Source of the DNA: Symbiodinium natans
Taxonomy: Eukaryota > Sar > Dinophyceae > Suessiales > Symbiodiniaceae
DNA: 64,000 nucleotides
NCBI GenBank assembly: GCA_905221605.1
Contig: CAJNDS010002539.1
Location: forward strand, 1-64,000
Direction: 5' to 3'
A model generated the notes under the pieces. That model was not told the origin of the DNA, searched no databases, and saw nothing but the letters and a program-made list of their open reading frames with translations. Below, in pieces: positions 1-10,600 of this stretch. The translations under genes were made by a program, and so were the position numbers. The first letter of the stretch is position 1. Every line of letters begins with the position of its first letter.

Positions 1-31
1 CCCCCCCCCCAAAAAAAAAAAAAAAAAAAAA
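1..31. repeat. Homopolymer junction C10-A21
   Basis: A poly-C run directly followed by a poly-A run; the same layout recurs at 12466-12507. Confidence 0.9.
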
Positions 32-181
32 GGCCTCAAAGCCTGAGCCGCGAAGTGCAATTCCCCAGAGCTCTCAACTCCACAACCTAAAACCCTGTAA
101 GTCCCCTAATCCCAAGAGCACGAGGTTCTGATTTCAAAAGGGTCTTCTGCAGTCTTACGTCACAAAAGGGTGGTGAGAAAA

Positions 182-310
182 AAACCCTAAACCCTAAACC
201 CTAAGCCCTAAACCCTAAACCCCAAACCCTAAACCCTAGACCCTAGACCCTAATCCCTAAACCCTAAACCCTAAACCCCAAATCAAAACATCCTGAACCC
301 TAAGCCCTAA
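182..310. repeat. Telomere-type array, CCCTAAA orientation
   Basis: About 15 units with variants (CCCTAGA, CCCAAA). Confidence 0.9.
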
Positions 311-1560
311 ACCATCCTAGAACCAAGCCTGGGTCCGCAAGAAGGACTGCTGCAAGCCCGAGGTGGCCGGGAGAGCCACGCCCCAAGGACCTAAGGTCGG
401 GTAGTGTAGGGGGTTTAGGGTTTAGGGTTTAGGGTTTAGGGGTGTAGGGGTTTAGGGTCTAGGGTTTAGGGTTTAGGGTTTGGGGGGGGGGGGGGGGGGC
501 CTTGTTATAAGGGAATCCTACTATTCGGTGGGGCTATATTAGGGGTCCCTTGTTTTTCGCAACCCCCTCCATGTGGGAGGGTTTCCGATATTTGGGGTTG
601 AGGGGTTTAGGGTTTAGGGTTTTGCAAAAAGGGTTTAGCGCTTAAGGTTTAGGGCCGGGAGTTTGGGTTTTTATACACGATGATAGAGGACTTTCTTGTG
701 TGTGCTAGGATATGGCATCTTGGCTTGAGCATCTCAATTCGCACTCATTAGTGCCACGAGCATCTGTTGCGGATGTAGCAGTGAATCCTCGCAGTAGGAC
801 CAGCTTTTAGTTTGCAAGCATGCGGTGATCAAAACATAACAGCAGCAATATTTACTCCAGGCCTCTTGTATCAAGTCCTGACTCATCCACCGATCCACCG
901 TGGCGCCCTGTCATGAAACTGTTTTCAGCATGTGTCTTCGCGATGCTGGCCTTCTTGGGTGAAGCGATCATCAGCTGCGGAGGAGCTCGGCAGCTTGCTG
1001 TGTAGACAACAACCCAAGCAGCAGGATTTGCAAAGCCAACCCCTTGTTGGGGACCGAACGAACCTTAAATTTGGAGTCATATACCCCATACTGTACTGAC
1101 AATACTCCCGATCAGGGTATGCGAAATCATTTGGTCCGCAAGGTCAGCATGTTCCAGGCCTTTGCGTAAAGAGCTTGGCCTTTGTGACGCTGTCTCCGGC
1201 TCACGGCTCCCAGGTGTCGTAGAACCAACTCCCATGCCCACAGAATGTCCCACAAGAGAACTCCTCACGGTGTCCAGCCCAGGGTGACCCCGGGTTGAAT
1301 TGTTTTTTTGCAAAGAGCCTAGTTCGGCTCTTGGGGATATCTCATATTTTCCCGTACTGGGCTTAAGAGGACCGTATTATTTAGGAATCCTTGTAGCTTT
1401 CCACGGGAGAAGTGCTGCCATGGCGACTTTTCAAGAGGCGGTGATGTCCCCTCGGGCCACTCGGCCGAATAAGAGCCCCTGGTAGGCCAGTGACACCCTT
1501 TTGCCCACTTTTTGTTGGTTCAAGGGTAACCAAGACAAGCACGGGTACCCTTGGTACAAT
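311..1560. other. Spacer without recognised gene
   Basis: Two telomere-type arrays and unique sequence. Open frames at 1077-1313 (-) and 1300-1485 (+) are short and show no family. Confidence 0.5.
412..482. repeat. Telomere-type array, TTTAGGG orientation
   Basis: About ten units, followed by G18 at 482-499. Confidence 0.9.
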
Positions 1561-1692
1561 ACTTGGAGGTTCATGGGGGCTTATAAGTAGGGGGTATAAG
1601 TAGGGTAACTCTGGTTATAACCGTACTTAGGGTACTTTATAACCCCACTGATAGTACCCATGAACCTCCAAGTGTGGTTGCTGGGCTACCAA
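1482..1692. mobile_element. Foldback F4 element containing an F2 element
   Basis: Outer ends GGTAGGCCAGTG...CTGGGCTACC; inner element 1562-1672 has CTTGGAGGTTCATGGG...CCCATGAACCTCCAAG ends. Confidence 0.75.
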
Positions 1693-1726
1693 GAGTTTGA
1701 ATTTCTCTCAAGAATGGTCGCGCCCT

Positions 1727-1993
1727 GCTTAGTTGTAGAGTAGGTAGCTTGTAACCCTTCCTTGGGGGTAATGGAATCCCCTTATCATCCAATCTTTAGT
1801 TCCCCTAGGTACTGGACAATAGCCCAAAGAGCCCCATATCCTTAGCTAAGGAATATACCACCTTAAATCAGAATAAGGATCCCTATATGATTTAAGGAAT
1901 ATTCCTTAACTAAAGCAATATTGGGCTCTTTGGGAGGTAAGGAATATCCCTTAATTAAGCAATATTGGGCTCTTTAGGTACTGGACAATAGGT
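1727..1993. mobile_element. Foldback F7 element with F1 element(s) inside
   Basis: F7 marks CTTAGTTGTAGAGTAGG and GGTACTGGACAATAG; F1 ends CCCAAAGAGCCC and GGGCTCTTTGGG at 1823-1934, plus a second F1 half to 1977. Confidence 0.65.
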
Positions 1994-2017
1994 GCCGCAG
2001 ACCCCAGCACAGCCCAG

Positions 2018-2077
2018 GTTCAAGACGTCGTGGAGACGGAGAAAGCTGCAGAGTGGTCCATGGACGGGCAAAACCAG
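2018..2077 (+). CDS. Candidate exon upstream of gene A
   Basis: CCCAG|G acceptor followed by VQDVVETEKAAEWSMDGQNQ, polar and helix-prone. It would suit a channel N-terminus but no homology is recognised; the 3' edge is uncertain. Confidence 0.3.
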
Positions 2078-2102
2078 GCAGGACTGTAGGACAACAAGGT
2101 TC

Positions 2103-2175
2103 CTTTAGGGTTTAGGGCTTAGGGCTTAGGGCTTAGGGTTTAGGGGTTTAGGGTTTAGGGTTTAGGGTTTAGGGA
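2103..2175. repeat. Telomere-type array, TTTAGGG orientation
   Basis: About ten units with GCTTAGG variants. Confidence 0.9.
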
Positions 2176-2520
2176 TCTCTGAATGGTGGTGGGGTTGGGA
2201 GGTGGGGTAGTCTCAGGTTGGGAGGCGGTGGGTCTGGGAGCTACGGTCGAGATTCAGGGTCGTGGTGTTCGGGATGACTTTTAGCTTGCCTTCTGGCCAA
2301 ATGCTGAACCAAACCATGAAAACTTGCATGTTTCCGGGACAGCACCTCCATGTGATCCCGCCAAATCATTTCCGGACCTGATTCCGGTGGACCGCGCTCA
2401 CCAGGGTTCAACATTGCTAAAAGTAACTCCTCAACCCATCCTAAACCCTAAACCTTCTAGCGTGGAGCCTGCCGTTGCAGCGAGTGCTTTCAGAAAACTC
2501 TGCGCCCTTAGGCCCTTAGG

Positions 2521-2587
2521 TGGGTTTAGGGTTTAGGGTTTAGGGTTTAGGGTTTAGGGTTTAGGGTTTAGGGTTTAGGGTTTAGGG
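2521..2587. repeat. Telomere-type array, TTTAGGG orientation
   Basis: Nine near-perfect units. Confidence 0.95.
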
Positions 2588-2645
2588 GTGTTAAGTGGGA
2601 AAGGGCCAAGGGCCGGGGAGGGAGTGCCCTCCGCATCGTGCCCAG

Positions 2646-2703
2646 GATTGGAAGAATTTTCTACAGCAGCAGTTTTCCAAGCAAGCAGCTCTCTTACAGC
2701 AGC
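2646..2703 (+). CDS. Candidate N-terminal coiled-coil exon
   Basis: After CCCAG|G the frame reads DWKNFLQQQFSKQAALLQQ. The QFSKQAALLQ core resembles QFAKQAKLLQ at 3249-3290. The cytoplasmic N-termini of this channel family are coiled-coil rich, so it may belong to gene A. The 3' edge is uncertain. Confidence 0.45.
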
Positions 2704-2905
2704 TCTTTGGACGGGGAATTTGGCGCCGGGCTTATGTGATTTAGGCATTTCAGGCATTTGTGCACTGTTTCGCATTTCATATCGTGGCGACACAGGTGTG
2801 TGGCGAGGGTGCCGCAAGAGGTCCGCCCTTGCAAGCCCAGACCCCCCACACCCGAAACTCCTAAACCCTAGACCCTAAACCCTAAACCCCCCCTACTGGC
2901 CCAAG

Positions 2906-2970
2906 GCTAACGCTGCACCTCCGGGACGAGACGCAAGCTGGCCTCAAGCTGGAGAACAAAAAGCTGCTTG
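2906..2970 (+). CDS. Candidate N-terminal helical exon
   Basis: LTLHLRDETQAGLKLENKKL then L, highly helical and charged. CAAG|G acceptor, GT donor, TTTAGGG-type repeat directly downstream. Confidence 0.45.
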
Positions 2971-3128
2971 GTTCAGGGTTTAGGGTCTAGGATCTAGGGT
3001 TTAGAGGTTAGGAGAAAGTGTTGGGTTTAGGGTTCCACCGCGCTTCGGGTTGAAGGTTCCGGGCTTGGGGCGGATCGGGAGAGACATCGCTGAGGTGAGC
3101 GCATGGTGCTTCAATCCTGAATGACCTT

Positions 3129-3220
3129 AAACCCCAAACCCTAAAACCTAAGCCCCAAACCCTAAACCCTAAACCCCAAGCCCTAAACCCTTAACCCTAA
3201 ACCCTAAACCCTAAACCTGC
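3129..3220. repeat. Telomere-type array, CCCTAAA orientation
   Basis: Variant-rich array before the candidate exon at 3249. Confidence 0.9.
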
Positions 3221-3248
3221 AAGCTCAAGACGGCCGAGGCTCTCCCAG

Positions 3249-3290
3249 GCTGTGCAGGAGCAGTTTGCGAAGCAGGCGAAGCTGCTGCAA
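3249..3290 (+). CDS. Candidate N-terminal coiled-coil exon
   Basis: AVQEQFAKQAKLLQ between CCCAG|G and a CAAG|GT donor. Similar to the exon at 2646; preceded by a CCCTAAA array and followed by a TTTAGGG array. Confidence 0.5.
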
Positions 3291-4058
3291 GGTCCGCCCC
3301 GCGGGAGGGGGGGGGGAGGGGTTTAGGGTTTAGGGTTTAGGGTTTAGGGTCGCAAGTCCAGTGGCAACAAAGGGTTTAGGGTTTAGGGTTTGCGGTTTGT
3401 TGGTTTGGGTTTTGGGTTTTGGGTTTAGGGGTTAGGGCGATGATGGGAAGAGTCGTCTTGGGTACGGATCCCGGCATACTCCTTATTGTAGGAACCTTTA
3501 AAAGGGCACCCCTATGTTCCAGAGCCCAATGACAGAAAATGCAAGGGACTGCTACCTCGGGTCCACAAATTCAACGCTTCAAGCCCGGGGAAGCCCATGA
3601 CCCAACCGAAACCCGGTATACAAGAATATAGGAATACAAGAATATAGCAAGGTAAAAAACACATAATTGTGCAATACTTCAAGAGTATTAGAACGGCCCC
3701 CTATATTTGTGACGCGCGCAGGCCTGAACACCGCCCCTCACTGGTCTTCTGATCTCGGCAGGTACGGCTAAGGGATCAAGGTTTTAACCGTAAACCCTAA
3801 ACGTAAAAACCCCAAAAACTCCTTCAGGGACTATACGGGGTGTACCGACTTTGCCACTGCAAGCAGTGAAGTTGCTATGCGTTTAGGGTAGGGCACGGCA
3901 GGACGTTTGCTGGGTTCTGGATTCATTCACAAGTTGAGTATTTCGTGGTATTGCCAGGCTTTCCGTCCCTTGGCACACGGCTTGTGATTTTTTCTGGTCC
4001 TTGGGAGTTACTGGATCTGTCCCTGAAGCTGATGCCCAGAGTTGAACCCCTTTGATAG

Positions 4059-4124
4059 CCCAAAGAGCCCAATCTTGCTTAATTAAGGAATATTCCTTAG
4101 TTAAGCAATATTGGGCTCTTTGGG
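4059..4124. mobile_element. Foldback F1 element, minimal
   Basis: Almost pure hairpin: CCCAAAGAGCCCAATCTTGC...GCAATATTGGGCTCTTTGGG. Confidence 0.85.
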
Positions 4125-4330
4125 AGTCTGTAACGCTGGCTCGGTGAGCTGAATTAGCAGCTCTTGCTGTGTGAGCCCTCAGTTGGCCTTACTTCAGGGG
4201 TATAAGGAGGCACCCTCAATCTTATTCCCCCTAGAAAAAACCTAATATAGCCCCTGTATCCCTAAGTAGATCCTAAATAACCCCTAAATAACCCTGAAGG
4301 TCCCTTATAAGGGTCCCTCCTTTAGTTCCT

Positions 4331-4400
4331 TGCAACCCTAAACCCTGAACCCTAAACCCTAAACCCTAAACCCTAAACCCTAAACCCTAAACCCTAAATA
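4331..4400. repeat. Telomere-type array, CCCTAAA orientation
   Basis: Ten units lying inside a duplicated AAGGTCCCTTATAAGGGTCC segment (4297-4320 and 4407-4430). Confidence 0.9.
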
Positions 4401-4503
4401 ACCCTTAAGGTCCCTTATAAGGGTCCCTCCTTTCGTCCCTTGGATAGCCCGGAAGGTCCGAGGACCCTCTGGTGCAGGAGGGCACTGGCGAGCTGCCTGT
4501 GCC

Positions 4504-4622
4504 TCCACAAAGTTAGGGTTTAGGGTTTAGGGTTTAGGGGTTAGGGGTTAGGGGTTTAGGGTTTAGGGTTTAGGGTTTAGGGTTTAGGGTTTAGGGTTTA
4601 GGGTTTAGTTTTGGGTTTAGCT
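4504..4622. repeat. Telomere-type array, TTTAGGG orientation
   Basis: About 16 units. Confidence 0.9.
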
Positions 4623-4838
4623 TGGGATGTTCCCCCTTGAAATAACAGATAGGGATGAGAGTACCCTGGTAAGGATGATAGGGGGGAAATTCCCGTGTGG
4701 GGGTTTGCGTTTGCAGGGTTTTTGGGGGTGAGTTTCGGATTTGGCATGTGTTGATTCTGAACCGTTTTAGGTTCGGATGCCAGTTGGCATTTCAAAGGTG
4801 GGTTCGGACTCTTCTTTGCAGAGCTGGTGTTTTCTAGG

Positions 4839-4946
4839 ATGCCCAGTAGTACCCTTATTCCCTTTTTTGGGGGGTTTAGGCTCCCTTATAAACCCCTTTA
4901 AGCAAAAAAGGGCACCCTTTTTGAGCCTTGGTTACTGGGCAGCCTA
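4839..4946. mobile_element. Foldback F4 element
   Basis: GCCCAGTAGTACCC...GGTTACTGGGC ends around GCAAAAAAGGG-type inner arms. Confidence 0.65.
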
Positions 4947-5277
4947 GTTTTGGAGGTCCGTTTTTCATTTGGGTTTGCATGGATGTGGGCATCGGACACC
5001 TGGACTGAAAAGGTTTGGTGGTATCCAGGCCATGCTTATCAGTAGCTTGGCCCTTCTTGGGGGATGGGATAGTTCTCCTTCCTTGGGTTTAGTGGGGGTC
5101 TTATTCAGAATTATTTCATACAGTTTACCCAGCGGGTGTTTAGGCCGGCAGAGACCCCGGGCGCAAACCTGGCTGTATCTCCTGTAGTCTAAACCCTAAA
5201 CCCTAAACCCGAGACCCTAGACCCTAAACCCTAAACCCTAAACCCTTTGCGCCCATGGCGGGTGATCAAGAGCTAAG

Positions 5278-5325
5278 GCAGAGGTCGGCACGAAGCAGGA
5301 CTCCAGCGACTGGAGCCCCAAATGA
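5278..5325 (+). CDS. Weak candidate exon (disordered segment)
   Basis: TAAG|G then QRSARSRTPATGAPNEG. Basic and low-complexity, as in disordered N-termini; no homology recognised. Confidence 0.2.
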   Translation, partial: AEVGTKQDSSDWSPK

Positions 5326-5528
5326 GGGTTTCCGAAATTGAGGGGTAATTTGTTTGGGTAGTTTTTTTAAGGAAATCCTACTATTTGGGGGTCTGTTTTT
5401 GGGGCCCCTATTTTCGTAATTTTTTTTTATCCCAAACCTCTGGACACGGAAGATGCGCAAGTTCCACGTGCGTTGACACCCTACGTCTGCTTCCCAGGCT
5501 GAGTGAGGTGTGTTCCCCTTCAAAGACA

Positions 5529-5692
5529 CTTGGGGGTTCATGGGTACAGAAACGTATGGTTATGAGTAGGGTAATTCTATTCATAAGCCTACTTAGGTTA
5601 ATTATATAGAACCCTTATTGAGGTTAATTATATAACGCCTACTTAGGTTAATTTCTTATAACCCCCTTATAGCTACCCGTGAACCTCCAAAG
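5529..5692. mobile_element. Foldback F2 element
   Basis: CTTGGGGGTTCATGGGTA...TACCCGTGAACCTCCAA ends; internal TTACTTAGG-type repeats. Confidence 0.75.
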
Positions 5693-5723
5693 TGGAGTCT
5701 ATAGAGACTATGGATTTGGTACT

Positions 5724-5998
5724 CAGAGAGCCCAATACCCCTTAATTAAGGAGATATACCTTAAATTGTATAGGGGCCCTTAATATGATTTAAGGTATGA
5801 GTATTTCCCAAAACAGGGGGTACCCTTAATACAAATTCAACCCCAAAAAAAGTATAATCCTTACTATAGGAACCCCACAAAGGGTACGGTTCAGGGTTTA
5901 GGGTCTAGGGTTTAGGGTTTAGGTTTAGGGTTTAGGGTTTAGGGTGTACGGAAGCCTCCGTCTATTCCTTAATTAAGGGATATTGGGCTCTTGGGCTC
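5724..5998. mobile_element. Foldback F1 element split by insertions
   Basis: 5' arm 5724-5790 and 3' arm 5968-5998 (TTAATTAAGGGATATTGGGC) are separated by another foldback and a TTTAGGG array. Confidence 0.6.
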
Positions 5999-6000
5999 AG

Positions 6001-6036
6001 GAGGCCGCGGAAGGAGGTTCGGCGCTCGCGCTGCAA
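6001..6036 (+). CDS. Weak candidate exon
   Basis: CTCAG|G then EAAEGGSALALQ and a CAAG|GTGCGG donor. It follows directly on the 3' end of a foldback element. Confidence 0.25.
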
Positions 6037-6105
6037 GGTGCGGTCAAGGGTTTCGGGTCGAAAATGCTTTTAGGGTTTAGGGTTTAGGGTTTAGGGTTTA
6101 GGGGA

Positions 6106-6216
6106 CATGGAGGTTCACGGGTAGTTATAAGTAGGGTGCCAAGTGCCCTAAGCAGGGATTTGCGTACAGTCGCCATACTTCTCACCCCTACTTAGAACTA
6201 GCCATGAACCTCCAAG
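6106..6216. mobile_element. Foldback F2 element
   Basis: GGAGGTTCACGGGTAGTTAT...AGCCATGAACCTCC ends. Confidence 0.75.
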
Positions 6217-6419
6217 TAGGGGTTACTGAAATCGTATTGAGTTAGAACGCTTCTGGGCTCGATCCCTTCTAGGTGTTTCCTCCTTCTAGCCCCTTAATCG
6301 TATGAACCTTAGGACTTGCAGCCGTTCGGAGGGACCTCCATGTCGGGGAGTTGGGTGGCGGGAAAATTATATTATTTGTTTGGGTTGAAAGGAGCTTGAG
6401 GACCCTTCTCAGTTCCCTA

Positions 6420-6490
6420 GCCCTAAACCCTATAAACCCTATAAACCCTATAAACCCTAAACCCTATAAACCCTATAAACCCTAAACCCA
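6420..6490. repeat. Variant array, CCCTATAAA
   Basis: The nine-base variant CCCTATAAA is repeated in place of CCCTAAA. Confidence 0.9.
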
Positions 6491-6932
6491 AAGAAGGGGT
6501 GTAGACCGCAACTGCCAGGTTCGGCGGAACACACCCGCGATCGGGATAACAAGCCAGCCCTGCACAGCTGGACCAGCGCCCAAGCCGCCTAGACTTCCTC
6601 GTGTCGGTGCATCCCTGCTGGTGTGGCGTTTGTAGGTTCAAGATGTGGTGCGGTTTAGGGTTTAGGGTTTAGGGCTTAGGGTTTAGGGTTTAGGGTTGTG
6701 CGAGGCTTGGTGGCTGCATGGCACATGTGGTGGCGGACAGTATGCGTTCGGAAACTTGTGGGTCCACTTTTGAGCCCACAGGGAGTTGAGGGTTGACAGG
6801 GGTTTAGGGTTTGGGGTTTCGGTTTAGAGTTTAGGGTTTAGGGTTTAGGGCTAGCCCCCAAGCCCAGTTGCAAATTAGGGTTTAGGGTTTAGGGTTTAGG
6901 GTTTGGGGTTCTCAAAGCTCCTGGGAGCCAAG

Positions 6933-7010
6933 GCTCTTGGAAGCACGACGATGAGCATCCGGAACCGACCTCCAAGTCTCAAGCTGTGGCCCTGGCCATC
7001 GTGTACCCAG
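6933..7010 (+). CDS. Weak candidate exon
   Basis: CCAAG|G then SWKHDDEHPEPTSKSQAVAL and AIVYP, donor CCCAG|GTTGTG. Preceded by a TTTAGGG array. Could be the exon before S1 of gene A, but the phase does not settle it. Confidence 0.25.
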
Positions 7011-7612
7011 GTTGTGATTTTTTTGCCCTTATTGGGCTTGTCAATGGGTTTCGGGTTTAGGGTTTAGGGTTTTGGGTGTGGGGTTTAGGGTTTTGGGTTT
7101 AGGGTTTAGGGTTTGGCCCTGGCCATCTTGTACCTTATTGGGCTTAATGAGTTTGCCCATTGAGGGTTTAGGGTTCAGGGTTTAGGGTTTAGGGTTATTG
7201 GATACCCGATATCCCCCTTGGGGTTTTTTATTTTTGTTTACATAAAGCCCAAGAGGGTTTTAAGAATGTTAAATTTTTTAATTCTGGTTCTAAGGAGAGT
7301 ATAGTACCTGGGTTGTGATTTTTTGCCCTTATTGGGCTTCATAGGAAGATGTTTGCCCATTGAGGGTTTAGGGTTTAGGGTTTAGGGTTATTGGGCTTAA
7401 GAGGAAGATGTTTGCCCAGATCTTTCAGATTTTCCCCTACTGGCTTTAGAGGGTTCGACTCATTTTAAGGACCATCTGGGCCATGATCTTTCATACTGTT
7501 TGCCTTATTGGGTTCAAGAGGACTCTATTCACTTTAAGGAGCATATAGGTGAATGGGTTTAAGAGGATTGGGTGTGCCAATCTTTTTCAGAGGCTGTTAA
7601 GGGCCATCCAAG

Positions 7613-7655
7613 GCACTCTCCCACCTTCACCCACGCCATCACCCTGCTGATCTTG
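7613..7655 (+). CDS. Gene A exon 1, S1 first half
   Basis: Reads SPTFTHAITLLIL, a hydrophobic start of S1. The acceptor is AG|G and the donor is GC after the last codon (phase 0), which joins the next exon in frame. An earlier exon is required because the first base only completes a codon. Confidence 0.65.
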
Positions 7656-10600
7656 GCCGGGGAGCCCCAGTTTCATGTTCTTGGGGTTTAGGTTTTAGGG
7701 TTTAGGAAGGGAGTCTGGCTTGCCTTCAGTCCAGTGGCACAAGGGTTTAGGGTTTCCTCCCTTGCCTTAGGACACCCGCGTTAGCATGGCTTGATGTTGC
7801 ACCCGCTTGAGTGCGTAGGCTGGCAGGTACCGGGTTCAAAAGGGTTTACTTAGTAGTAGAGTAGATAACCTTTAACCTTTTTGGGTTAATATATTCCCCT
7901 TGTAATCCCAAAGGTTAACCTTTAAAACCCATAGGTACTGGACAACTAAGTTTAGGGTTCAGGCTTTCTGGGCAAAAAAAAGAAAGGGTCTAGGGTTTAG
8001 GGCACCAAGCTTTGGGCTGCTTCCCTAACCCTAAACCCTAAACCCTAAACCCTAAACCCTAAACCCTAAACCCAAAACCCTAGGGGAAAAGGCTTGCCTT
8101 TGTAATACAAAAAGGGCTTTGGGACCTTTCTGTTGGCACATGTTTGGTATTTGTTTCTGAGGGCCGAGTAGACTTGCCCGTGTTCTGTCAAGATGGATCC
8201 TGGCATCCTAAACCCTAAACCCTAAACCCTAAACCCTAAACGAGCCCCCGTACATCCCATGTTTCCTGTGCTGAACACGACTCAGTGTCCAATGCCTAGA
8301 AGTTTCAGGGCCATATACCGGAGAACTGCTTTGTATGTCTGTTGTGGGAGATGGGCCTTCTTGTCTACTCAGCCCATCAGGAGCATCACGGTCCTTCCTC
8401 ACATGAAGCAGGGTTTATATTTCTGTTTTTGGTGAGTGTATATAAGGTTCCTTTTAATATTTGTGAGTGTATATACCTGGTGTCCTTTTGGGGGGTACAA
8501 GAAATATATACCCTACTTCACATCATGCAGGCTCAGGGTTCAGGTGCGGCTGGAGTAGAACTCTCTCTGGCCTCGGCGCTCCGAACCTACCAAAAGAGCC
8601 CAATAGTGCTTAATTAAGGGAATGTACCCTTAAATCATATTAAGGATCCCTATATGATTTAAGGAATATTCCTTAATTAAGCAATATTGGGCTCTTTGGG
8701 TAGCGCCCGAACTTCTCAAGACGCTGCCTTTACGAGTCATCGCACATGCATGCTAGTAAGCACATCCTAGAATAACTTTCCATGTCGAAGCCTTTTGCAT
8801 ATGACGAACCTACTGGCAGGCCTACCGTAGGGCTATGGGTGGGCTACCTACTGAATTAGGAGTAAGCCCGGAACTTGCACCACATCTGGGTCATTGTTGA
8901 AAATCATTCTACATGTTTAGGAAACCCAATAAAGGAACAAAACTGATGATTTCTAAACAGTACCCCAACAACGGTGCACCGCATCGCATGACACTCCAGG
9001 TGAACATGGTCATTCTCGGGGTGGAGGTGGACATTGCTTCGCACCTTCCACCCTACGAGGACAAAGCAGCGTGAGATGTTGTGGAACCCAAATAGACCCC
9101 ACGCGGCCCAAAATAGTTATGAACATCGTGAAGTAGGTGTCTACATTACACATATATATATATGTATATATATATATATACGTATTTGTACATGTACACA
9201 TATATATATATATACATACGGACATACATATCTCTTCTTCTACTTCTAGAATTGCGGGGGGTTCCCCCGCACGCCGCGAGCATACAGATCGCTTCACCTT
9301 CTTCTACTTGTTCTTCTTCTTCGTCCTTTACGGCTTGAGGACGACTACTCTGAATAAGGTCGCGAAAGGAAGAGCTACGGATTCCTAAGTGAGCGCGATG
9401 CAAAATGGCAGGGGCCAAGTCAGAGCTGTTCATGGCCTGAGATTGTTACAGCTGCTGGTATCATCTCCGAAGGGCAAACCCCCACATACCTGGAGATTCA
9501 TGGGTAGCTGTAAGTAGGGGTTATAAGCACCCTAAACGGATTAGAAGTATAGCTACCATGGAAAAAATCTCTACTGTTAATAATAACCCATGAAACCCAC
9601 CAGCAGGCGTTTTTTTTTTTACACCACGAGCTGATGGAGTCCTACATGCCACGGCCACATGCCTCCATGCACGGGTGAGGTGTGCGGCGAGTTGAAGACA
9701 AACGCTGCATGTGCCTTAGGTTTAAACCAGATTACATAACGAAACGCACCATCCAGTAGCTAGCGAAGCGCACCATGCAGTAGCTAGCCGTAGCCCAATA
9801 CGAAAGTATAGTAGCTGGAAACTATGTGTAGAGGAGATCGCTGTTGTCAGCTCAGAACAAGAAGCCTAAAGTAGTCCGATATGTATTCGACCAATAAGGG
9901 GCATTTAGCTTCCCAGCTTCATCCACAAAGCCTATGTGTCAGGAGCCAAGATGGTTTGGACTCATCAATGTCATCATTGTGGCCTAGCTCAACCCTAGAC
10001 TCTAAACCTTAGGGTTTAGGGTTTAGGGTTTAGGGTTTAGGGTTTAAGCCTTAAGACCTGCGCCTTTCTAGAAAGGCATGTCCGCAAGTACGGGCACCCT
10101 GTATATAGGGAGGCAATCCCCGTTTAAGGGGGATAACTTATCAACTTAAAGCTCCCTCATCAGGAAATTGCCCGGCGATGTAAGAGTCTTTGGCTCTTTC
10201 GTCGTCGGTTTTTCTGGCGCCCGAACCATAAACCTTGAGCCTTCTAACCCTGCCATGCAGGAGCGGAGAAGTCCGGAACCCTAACGCCCTAAACCCTCAA
10301 TCTAAACCCTCAACCCTAAAGCCTAAAGCGGCTTGTAAAAAAAACCTAAACCCTAAACCCTCCCTCCCACAGGTGGCTGTCTTTGTTTTCGAGCTGATCC
10401 TGAAGCTGCTCGGGGACATCTTTTTGGGTTTAGGATTTAGGGTTTAGGGTCCAGGGCTGGTTGCCCACGGGACCCCTGCCCGTAGCTTCCGTACCTAGGG
10501 GATTGGGTGTTTAGGGCTTGGGGAACCTTAGCCCTATACCCTACATCTTTAAAGTCGACCATGAGTACCGGGAGAGGGGGGGCGATGACTTCTCAGTGCC

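Noticed and set aside
9010-9433. Tyr/Ile-rich frames on both strands
   Set aside because: They are translations of the TA microsatellite in a gene A intron.
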